Positions 48,340 to 64,000 of a DNA stretch of 64,000 nucleotides are shown in pieces. Position 1 is the first letter of the stretch; every line of letters begins with the position of its first letter. This stretch comes from Lutraria lutraria (lineage: Eukaryota; Mollusca; Bivalvia; Venerida; Mactridae). Under the pieces are notes generated by a model, which saw only the letters and a list, made by a program, of their open reading frames with translations, was not told the origin of the DNA and ran no database searches. The stretch is taken from positions 28,051,843 through 28,115,842 of the forward strand of contig OZ026838.1 in NCBI GenBank assembly GCA_964023205.1. Reading direction: 5' to 3'. The position numbers were made by a program, and so were the translations under genes.

Positions 48340-49815
48340 GTACGTAACACTAATTACGAAAAGGGATGTTATGTCAAGCAGAATAGTTCTAAGAGGTTCT
48401 ATGGATCATCATAACGAGACATTACCAAAATGAGTACAATACACATCAAGTGTTCCATTATTTTAGAGTGCGCTAATAAAATAAAAGTGAGTCCTTGTTT
48501 CCAAAATTATACCTGTACTAAATAATAACTAGAATGAATATACATGCATGTACATGTAAACATTTGTCACAGATAAGATATTATTAGATATGGGTATAGT
48601 TCAATTTTCATATAGTCAAGGTCGAATATTGGACGATACCATTGTAAAGGTAATCACTGTAAATTGATTGCCAAAATCATTTTAAATCCGTAGTGAAGTA
48701 TCATACACATGAACAAGAATCGTGGTGTAATGAATAAGGTGGCATGTGCATACATGACATTCTACATGGAGCAGATGTGAGTGGTTCGAACTCAGTCAAT
48801 AGCACTTTTTTAAATTATTATTTACAATTATACATTTTTTTTTGTAATTTATTCATTTGAATATGTTTGTTCTTGTTACATATGTATGTATACACGCTGA
48901 ATAGTACCTTTTTGTATTTCTAAATAGAAAAGTTAAAGAATTTTAGAATTTTTTTTATGTATTTGTTTTTATTTCTTTTATACATTTTCTGCACGAAATC
49001 CCGAATGCAGAGACAATTTCAAATACTATAATAATAGTAAACATCTAAACCTGTTTCTACTTATTATATAATTACACCACAATTAAAATAATATTATGAA
49101 TGCTAATAATCCATGTGAAGTTATTTTATTTTCATAACTTCACGACTGAACAATACAAATATAAAAAAAACTTTTAAACATGATTTTCTTATCGATATAT
49201 GAAAAGTTAACTTTTATAAAAAAAAATTAAAAAATAAATAAAAATGTTGTCTAACATATCAGACGCAGTCCACAAGATTCACTTATGCTTTACCAACTGC
49301 GTCACAGAGGACAGTGATATCAATGTGTCATAGATTACTCTATAGCATATTACACTAGTATTCGCGTTACCTATACATTTGCAAATGGGATCTACCATGT
49401 ATACAATAACATTGCTGACCTAAAAATTGAACTATATTTTCTTTTAAAAGTGTGTAACTAAAGTAAAATACTGATATGTCATTAATTATAGAACGTCTGC
49501 TTGCACACAATATGCTACAGTACACAGATAAGAACATGAATAAATGAGTCAGTTCGGTCTTAAAATAGATTTGATTGTCTATTGTTTGTTTTTTGATAAG
49601 GTAATGAATTAGTCATACAGTAATTATTTGATCAGTGTTTATACACAAAAGAAACTTCCCGTTTTTTGTAACAGTAAACGTTATATAGAAAATTGAATCC
49701 TGCAAAACTGTTCTATAATCTAACAATGACATTCTTCACGTGCACATACTACAAAACTATAAAAAAGTGATTGAAATACCTGTATTCACAGTCATAGAGT
49801 TCCAATCATGTGATC
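48340..49815. other. Intergenic AT-rich DNA
   Basis: Upstream of SGSH. No coding or structural feature is recognised; short A/T runs only. The SGSH promoter and any 5' non-coding exon could lie at its left edge or further left, but no clear initiator is seen. Confidence 0.5.
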
Positions 49816-49817
49816 TA

Positions 49818-49906
49818 ACTATTGACTAAACTGGTTCCCGTTCCATGATGCAGTGCACCATAGGCTTTGTACACACAAGTCAACGGGAACCAGTTTAACT
49901 ATTGAC
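49818..49906. mobile_element. Very small inverted-repeat element (71 bp) with 9-bp direct flanks
   Basis: Perfect 16-bp arms TAAACTGGTTCCCGTT (49827-49842) and its complement (49882-49897), flanked by ACTATTGAC at 49818-49826 and 49898-49906. The 8-10-bp flank size suits a hAT-like origin. The segment gttccatgatgcagtg resembles gttccatgttgcagtg at 45563, so more copies probably exist. Confidence 0.7.
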
Positions 49907-52900
49907 CCGTGTCTATAAAGGGAGGCAATTGGTTGAACAAAATATCCAAGGGAGAAAACCTTAATATCTAATTATGTTAAGTACTAACGAGTTAACTCCC
50001 TTACCTCGGTGGTGATCAACTAACAAACGTAGCAACCATATTCGAACTTGTCATGCCAGTTGATTTTCTACTACGGTTTCATGAAATGACAATTTCTGTT
50101 TTTAATTTGTCAATCACAATATTATAAACAATCTATAAACAGTCACATCTTGAACTAAACACAACCATTAGTAGGTAGTACATGGGCGTACTTTTTGTCA
50201 TGGGTGACTACGTACATGACTACCAGTAGCATAATTATGCCAGATAATTGCTGACCATGGCTGGCAGACACTCCAGAAACGTCGAAACAATGACAAACTT
50301 TATCATGAAAGTTCGCATTCTTCTCAACGTCATTGAAATACAAAAAAAAACAGCTTTATCCACTCAATTGCGACCAACACCGACAGAGTAAACCCTGTGA
50401 AATACACGCTCAAATTATGTCACTCGGGCGTCCACCTGTATTCCATCTTCCACTCCGCCATCGGACTGTGGAACCTGCTGCAGAAACGACAGGTCACACT
50501 GAATAATGTTGAGGACTTCTGATGGTGTCTTGCACATTTTCGCTACACGCGACCTTTGAAGTTAACAACTGCTCGACTATGTGCCGTATATAGAGGGATT
50601 ATAATGATAACATAGGAAGAAGAAGAATTAAACACTGCACGTGGTAGTGTCGAATCACTGTTTTATCACACAGAAAGTTTTGGCATTAAAATATAAAAGT
50701 GGATGGAAAGAAATGGAAATACATATAATATATATATTATACTGAAAACATACAAATTGTTCATTAATATTGTTATTATCAGTAGTTTGTGGTATATTAT
50801 ATGTGGTAAAAGATACCTCTGTCACTTGTACAGTATGTTGGTCTATAGAAACTCCCATAATGCTCCTTTTACGGGGAAGTAAGCTCTCGTATTCATGTAT
50901 ATAATACTCATATATCAGTTTCATATAATTCAATGAAAACATACACTGACCATTAATCCAATAGACACATCATCATATAAATAATATAATCACCAAACCT
51001 TTTTTATACATACATGTAATTCGTTATGATGTCTGCCAATGGGTTCATGTATATATATATATATACCTTGGCTATGCTAGAATTATACAAAAGCATGTCG
51101 CTATTTATTTACTTTGTTGTGTAAGACAATAACAATACAAGTCGCATACCTTAATTGTCGACGTATTCGTTCGCACCCCTGATAAGATACGATAAAATGG
51201 TACACTATTGAAAACGACTATCATTATTTCAAGAACGAATCCGGAGATGGGTGGACAATAAATACATGGGTACTCAGCATGTCTGATAATTATCCTGGTT
51301 TGAGCTTGATCTAGACTGAACAACAAATTACCACAATATAATACATGGTAACTTCTCTCAAGCCAGGGTACATAATACGACGTGGTAAATAACATGTTCA
51401 TACATAATAATATGGCGCATTTCGTTGACAACAGATGATACAGCATAGTTTTACAATTTGTATCGATTATTACATTATATTATACATTATAATACATTCA
51501 GTGGGTATGGCATTCGGCTATTGCATATACATAATGAATTTCGAATGTAACATTCATAAAAATTATTATAGTAATTATAAGTCGCCATCGATCAAATAAA
51601 ATACTGCCGTATATGGGAGTATATAAGTGACATTCTTTAAAACGTAGTGAAGAATTTAGTATGAAAATTACATGCATTTTAAATCGATGATCCGGTGGTG
51701 ATTTGGCGTGTTTTCCATCCATTGTGTTCGGATATAGGGATGACAATGTGGGTTATTTTATGCCTTCCTTCGATGTTTTATGTTAAACCAAGTTTCTTAG
51801 GTATACAAACGTTTTGTTTTTTCCATCACAATTATTATTAACCATTAGTGACGTAATATCGAGTGTTCGGTAAAACAAAGCACAATATTGAAAAGACACA
51901 GATGGAATTGTAGTTATACCGGATTATTTACGAAGCATTTAACCGAATGGCCACCGCCAAATATATTTTCAGACGAAAAAATCTAAATCATTTAACCTAA
52001 TATTGCGCACATATATAATAGGCATATTTCGGATCATAACACCTTAAGTATTTTAAATCAATATTTATAACGTTAAGTAATTGAAGGCCGTTGACCTGCT
52101 TACAAGTCCCCATGTACAACCTCTGTTAATTCTTTGTACCTAAAGTGCCTTAAAATACAAAGGCTGAATAAAGCCTTTTCTTGTCCACAATTCTATACTG
52201 AGCAACACACTACAGTAACCAAGAACGGATTATACGAGGTTAGCATTTTAGTCGAATGAATCAGAAATTACTCAATGAAATTCTTTAGACAATTGTGGAT
52301 AAAATTGGTAACGTGTCTTTGGTTGAATGTTCTAATTTTATTCCTCCTTCTTTCTGACAATTTTCCGCATACATCGAATGTCTGTAGAATAAAGGAGAAT
52401 ATAAAACAGCAGTCAGTATTGAACTGGCTACATGTATCGCTCTCGAGTTTACGGACCTCTGTATCACAACGTATACCGGGTTACTAATAGTATATGGCAC
52501 TGATGTTTTAGATTCTGATAAACGCATTGGGCGACTTTAAAACAAAATGTGCCGCTTTTTTTATTCTAACCTATAGCGAAAGCCGTAGTCAAATATTTCT
52601 TATCTTACACCATTATTACAATGTGTTAACCAGGCTGTATGGTGAAAATGTACGCATACTCGCATTCACACACCCTTTCACATGTACGCACATACACACG
52701 CACGTATATTAAGAGTTTGAACTCGTGTGATGGCAAATAGAATAAACACGTCTCATAATACATTATGTGCGTAGAATCACGTCCTACCTACCGAAAGCTA
52801 GCTTACCAGTTTCCTCAAATCATTTGTATGATCCTGTGTGAGATTCCGACTCTATCTTGTGATTACTTAGACTTCTTGGAGTAAAACCGTGAACGACATC
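49907..52900. other. Intergenic AT-rich DNA
   Basis: Contains a short (AT)n tract near 51048-51064 and nothing else recognised. The open frames of up to 113 codons here show no conserved motif and overlap on opposite strands. Confidence 0.5.
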
Positions 52901-52917
52901 TCCACTTACTGGTCCAG

Positions 52918-53153
52918 ACCCGCTTCTGTGGTCGAGTGGTTAAAGTCGCTGATTTCAAATCACTATAACCTCTTACTGATAGAGGGTCGTGGGTTCGAGA
53001 CCAGCTACCGACCTTAATTGTCTCTTTATATGAGAAAGTAGGCAGTTGCTTACGGAGGATGGGAGCTAGTCTATTACTGGTTCTTCCCAGGAACGACGGT
53101 TAGATGAACTCTCCGCCTCATATGACTCTGACTGTTGAAAAGGGGCGTAAAAA
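52918..53153 (+). mobile_element. tRNA-derived SINE with 7-bp target duplication
   Basis: Same family as 28971-29195: A box tggtcgagtgg, B box gggttcgagacc, and the body through ccaggaacgacggttagatg to tgttgaaaaggggcgtaaaa. The direct repeat GGTCCAG flanks it (52911-52917 and 53154-53160). Confidence 0.85.
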
Positions 53154-53179
53154 GGTCCAGTTTGATTCTTATGAAGATT

Positions 53180-53345
53180 AATGCAGTGTAGCCACTCCTA
53201 AGCATCACCCGTTGGGAGTAACAATATTATATTGTTGTTGAGGGGTTGTTGCTTTAGATAGGTTAAAATAGTCAAATCGTACAGTGGGATAAAACAGTTC
53301 TGTTGTTGAAGGGAGGTTGTTGCTCAAGAGAGGTTGTACTGTATG
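53180..53345. mobile_element. MITE-like element with AACCTCTC inverted ends (independent copy)
   Basis: Same family as the copies in the sulfotransferase units, outside the duplicated region, which shows the family is mobile. It lies directly behind a SINE. Confidence 0.6.
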
Positions 53346-56300
53346 TGTAATGTATATGTGAATAAATACGATAAATATGTATGTACTACAAACTAACAAC
53401 GCAGAAACAATAAAGCAAGTATATACGTACATTATATGTGTGAGTATTTATTACTTCATAACAAAGAAAGTTCTTTTTAAAATGAAACAATTTATATAAA
53501 AATTATATTTTCAATGCAATGACAAAATGGTTCAAATTACAGTATCTACAAAGTGATGCTTTATTCGGTTCCAATCGAACAAAACTAAGACCAGTTAAAA
53601 TCATAGTACTGAAAGTACTCATGGAAACTGAACTTAGTCTTGCACTGCAATATGGAACGGGGGTTAATTTAACAATTGTATGGCGGATGTAGACTGAACG
53701 TATAGTACTTTGGTCCGCTTCAAAATTCATGCGCGCCGAGCGAGTGACGACTATGGGAAGCTACAGCTTCCAAAACAAGAATGTAGCTGTCGAACGTCCC
53801 ATGTTATATCAACTGTTTCGAAATATTTCCTGTTAGTGGCATTATTTATAAGAAATAATCTGATTCAAAGAGCACAATTTTGTATAAAAGCATTCTGTGT
53901 ATGTCCTTGTTTTTCAACGTTGTTTTTTGTACAAGTAGCGACAAAAAACTATAAGAGCCAAAGCATTAGAAATTGATCTGATAGAACTTCGGCTTCTTTG
54001 TGATAAAATATCCTGAGGATTCGACTTCTAAGAAGCTTGAAGATTTCCAAAGACGGATTTAAATGTTCTACGAGTCAATTATTCCGTGATTCAAACACTA
54101 GCTAGGGGTTCGGTCGATACGGACTCTAATACAAAATCGCTGAATAAAACAATTCATTCACGACTCAGAAAAATGAAATGTGATCTTGCTCATGGCATAA
54201 TTTTAGCAAAAAGACTAAATCTCAGTAATCGTTTTCGGAGAAATGCAAACTGTCTTTTTATTACAATTTCTTTCTCCTGAAAAATCAATGGCCACAATTT
54301 ATGGTTTCTAGAAACGGTTAAATTTGAGAACATGTTACTAGATTTTTAATGCAGCAACATGGAGAGATTGTACAGAATCTGGGAGGCTCAACGTCGTGTT
54401 GTTTCTTGGCGTAAACAACAATTGTTTGTTTCATGTTACTTGTTCACTAAAATAGGATCGTAACGTTAATTGGGGCTTATTTTGCCTATTGAAAGTTTGT
54501 AGAAAAGCAAACAAAAATTTGAGGCAATTAATGTACCGAATCTCGAACCTAATGAAAAGTCTAGGGTCGCTGGCGGAAAATTGGATCGCTCTGGTAACAA
54601 GAAACGAACATGTTTTCGCCTTAAGATCTGTTTCTCGACATGCGCCGAGGCCAATGGCAATATTATGCATTGTGAAAATTAAATGTATGGACATGTGGTA
54701 TCTTCGCGATTAAAGCAGAGCAGGATTGTCTATGTTCGTATTTTCAAACCAATATCATTGTTCTTGGATTTAAAAAAAAAAGAGTTTACATCTTTATCAA
54801 TTGCACACGTGTCGGTAGTTCCATTACTGACGTAAAAAAATCTTTGTTTCTCTGGTTACCCGACCTATCCTACTTTTCCCCACGACCAATGATGTTTTAT
54901 TAGAAAGATGTCTTATCAGTAAAACTAACTTTTACTTGCCTGAATAAAAAAACATTCCGATTTTTTTAAATCACGAAGTAGATATAGAATTATAGCACAG
55001 TATTCTTTTCATGCTAGCTATTGCAAAAAAATAAGAAAAAGCATCTAACAACATTTTTACGAGGTGTGGCTAAAGAAAGGCATTATGTAAATAATGCTTT
55101 TAGAGCTATTTTTTAATATTTACCATCATTTTATCTATTGTTCTGTAGCCTACTGCTAAAAACAAAAAGTTGATGGGCCTTTAATCATTCGTACAGGAAC
55201 GTTCCCACTAATTGTTGATATTGTGCTTCGATCAGTACAAAGTTGCTGTTTGCGTAATAGTTAGATTATATACAACTTATAATTATTTGCTGTTATAGTA
55301 TTCATTGATTTTTGCCAAGGGGATTACAGAAATCCGTGTACTTGACAATTGTGGAAATTTACCCCTCTAACAAAAAGGAAATGAATATTTTCTATCTGTT
55401 ACGATCCGACTTTCAAATAGGACACGGATGTATGCGCCAATTTAGTCTTTAAAATAATGAACAATAAGGCGATACTCTAACAAACACTCCTATCTGGCCG
55501 TCAAGTCGAGTAGTGTGTACCTTTCTACTTGAGATTAGTTTGTAAGACCTTCTTGAGTACCTTCAACAAAGACATGGTCGCCCCTTTGTAAGTCCAAGCT
55601 CTCTTATAGAAATTATTTATTCGAATGAAATAATCGCAGCGGTAGATTTATACTTAAATCCATTTAAAAAATGCCATTTAGATGACTCCAAGCATAAAAC
55701 CAACCGAAAGAACGTTTTTAAGAGATTACATATATCGTTTAAGCACATATAAAAGCCTACAGATCATACAAAAGCTTTAAATGTTGCCAACTATATAAAG
55801 TCGATATTTTTTTAGGGACTGGCAACATTGAAACGTAAAACAATGCATTCAAGGCCAGATAGTTTTCCGGTGGTATGCATCCGTAGGCTTGTCATGGCCA
55901 ATTACACAGCTTATAATAGTGTGACCATATCTTGTGAGCCATGAAAAAGTTCAACCAAATCAGGTTTATTATTCTATACATGCGGCCATGAAAACAGCGA
56001 AGAATATATAAAATCATATCTATACATATACGTGCTATTTACGTACATCTCGAAATATAAAATTAGTTCAAACATACGTCATTTACCCAGCAGGGATGTT
56101 AGATAATTTACTCCTTTGTTCAAATACACTTGGTCGTTGTGTTTTAAAATCAAGCAGTCAAGTATATTTGATCAGTGGTTGGTTTCGGAGTGTGTGCGTA
56201 GTATACAACCGAGGTATTATACATGACGTTGTAGGCCTTCTCTTTTTTACATCATCAATAACATCAAAAGTTATTGGTTGTCAATTATTTAGTGAATTAT

Positions 56301-56950
56301 ACTTGTCCATGCGACAAAATATTTTCATGAGCAACTCATTTTTTTAAGAAGTGAAATTGAAATAAATCTAGCTATGTACAGTAGTGTACATATATATACG
56401 TATATATAAGCAGAAATGCGTACATCATCTTAGTTCCGCTTTCACTCGGTACTGAAAAAAAATCTGCTTAAATGTTTCCTTGTCTCACAAAATGCCAAAA
56501 GAGTGATAAATTACTAGAAATATGCCTCCATAAAGTTTATCTTTCGCCACGTGTGGTTCGCATTAAGCTTCGGTGATAATACATAATTTCCGTCAACGAC
56601 CGTATTCACTGGGGAAAAGCTCGATAATTTTATCAATCGCGCAATTAATGCAATCAAAGTTCGCATTCTAACAAAAGTTCATCTTTTCAAAGTGCTGCAA
56701 GCAAAAAATAAAGCTCAGTAGCTACGTTCGATTGTTAATCAATAGAGTTCAGTAACACACCCATGCAACGGCCTATACAAATAATACATCATTTTACGCA
56801 TTGTTGACATTTTTATTGCTAGTAATCTCTTCTTGAATGAGTTTTCTCTATGCACATCTCGGGGCGGCAGTACACACCGGTTAAAGTAATGTACAGAAGA
56901 ATGAAAATTCCTGAAGCCCGTATTGAGCGTATCACTAATAAGGCCAAAGT
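53346..56950. other. Intergenic DNA upstream of the ZSWIM5/6-like gene
   Basis: Apart from the dispersed repeat at 54929-55200 nothing is recognised. Somewhat CG-richer stretches occur near 53730-53790 and 54570-54660 and could be regulatory, without a clear motif. Confidence 0.45.
54929..55200. repeat. Dispersed ~280-bp repeat, diverged copy
   Basis: Aligns by eye over most of its length to 12584-12868: tttttacttgc, tagcacagtatt, ggctaaagaaa, cattatgtaaat, ttatctattg.tctgta and gggcctttaa occur in the same order. Confidence 0.7.
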
Positions 56951-56953
56951 TAA

Positions 56954-57024
56954 CGCATGCGCAATAATCATATTGGGATTATTTCACGCATGCGCATTGA
57001 CAATAATATAATCAGATGTTCCTA

Positions 57025-57032
<8 letters not shown>
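56954..57032 (+). promoter_or_regulatory. Core promoter of the ZSWIM5/6-like gene: NRF1, inverted CCAAT and YY1-type sites
   Basis: Two identical CGCATGCGCA motifs (56954-56963 and 56987-56996), 33 bp apart, match the palindromic NRF1 core GCATGCGC. Between them is ATTGG (inverted CCAAT, 56973-56977). The start codon lies in AATGGCGGC (57024-57032), a YY1-type site often found at the 5' end of housekeeping genes. No TATA box is seen. Binding is inferred from the motifs only. Confidence 0.65.
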
Positions 57033-63169
<6,137 letters not shown>

Positions 63170-64000
63170 TAAGTACATATGATATTCATAGTCTTACAGT
63201 CATGAAGTGCATACTGTAACCATACGTCACATAAATATGACTTTGTGACGCTGATATTTTAGTGTTGATAATAGATCATGATATAGGGCAAACTTGTCTT
63301 AAAAAATGGTATTAACTGAGCACTACATTTACACAAAAATGTTAATGCAGATGAGTTGTGAAAAACAACGTCACGGTTATTCGTATGTACATGATTTCTT
63401 TTAATTAAGGAGTATGAAAAAGCATGAAGCGATAATACATTTTGTGCGTCTACATTTTGTATTTCATAAACAACCAGATGCTAGATGTTTGATACTGTAT
63501 TCATAATTGAGATGTAGTGTCAACATTACCATGTTTATTGTCTTGTGGAGTGTAATTTAGTTACTTTTTAGGCTCTGTAGTGTAATTGCCTACAATGTAT
63601 GAGTTTCAGTTTGTCTATTGTAAAAAAGTGTAGAGAAAACAACTAAACAAAGGTTGAATATTATATTTTGGTTGTTAATACTGTAAGCTTCACACGTTTA
63701 CACTGAATTTGCAGACTTATTACATTGTAAGTGAAAATTTCACAGGGTTGAACTAATATTGCCAGACAAAACGTCTGTATTTTCCCTTCATTACATTGAT
63801 TTAACAATCTCCCTTTGTTCTGCTCTTGTAATTATAGTAGATGCTCGGGTTATGTTTGCACATTTGATGTATAGTTCGAAGCAGAGGCTTCGGGGCATAT
63901 TGAAAAGAAAATCTGACTTTGAAACTCTAGATGCATTCGTGAATGTAAAATTATAAGATAGAGGTATTATTTACCATGAGTAATCCACCGCTTGTGTCAC

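Noticed and set aside
51105..51446. 113-codon open frame on the minus strand
   Set aside because: No motif or splice context recognised; within chance expectation for this length of DNA.
53710..53976. 88-codon open frame beginning MVRFKIHARRA
   Set aside because: No recognisable domain; it overlaps another frame on the opposite strand and lacks a supporting promoter or splice sites.

Overview
This is a window of nuclear genome from an animal, most likely a bivalve or closely related mollusc. Genes are split by GT-AG introns (one GC-AG) and separated by AT-rich DNA full of MITEs, tRNA-derived SINEs and minisatellites. The genes are all animal families: cytosolic sulfotransferase, the active-zone protein RIM, lysosomal heparan N-sulfatase (SGSH) and a ZSWIM5/6-like protein. 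The 'gggccaagatggcc' element at 36.9-37.9 kb and the SINE types resemble repeats I associate with bivalves; the species cannot be named from this. Most open frames of 60-110 codons here are chance or repeat-driven and are not annotated.

Left part (1-27.7 kb): three tandem copies of a cytosolic sulfotransferase gene on the minus strand, in segmental duplication units of about 9-15 kb. Two copies are complete (five coding exons each, 297 aa, intact catalytic motifs). The third has only exon 1 in the window. The units differ by insertions and deletions: a 3.8-kb element with inverted termini, a 1.6-kb insertion with 10-bp inverted ends, an exact 2,000-bp deletion between 10-bp repeats, and minisatellites of different length.

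Middle (28.2-34.4 kb): the last six coding exons of a RIM (RIMS/unc-10) gene on the plus strand, ending in the C2B domain. The first C2B exon is followed by 27 further tandem 82-bp units, each made of the last 58 bp of that exon, its splice donor and 24 bp of intron. This is the most unusual structure in the window.

34.4-39.5 kb is repeat-rich intergenic DNA. 39.7-47.8 kb (minus) is a complete SGSH gene (503 aa by conceptual splicing) whose third coding exon is present in two versions of identical length (134 bp) and phase, a probable mutually exclusive pair. A 5'-truncated LINE with a 14-bp target duplication sits in its first intron.

48-57 kb is intergenic: SINEs, small inverted-repeat elements and otherwise featureless AT-rich DNA. 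At 57.0 kb a ZSWIM5/6-like gene starts on the plus strand behind a promoter with two NRF1-type sites, an inverted CCAAT box and a YY1-type site at the start codon. Its second exon is at 63.1 kb and the gene continues beyond the window. The genes do not form a functional cluster; two of the families act on sulfate esters or sulfamates, but in different compartments and pathways.
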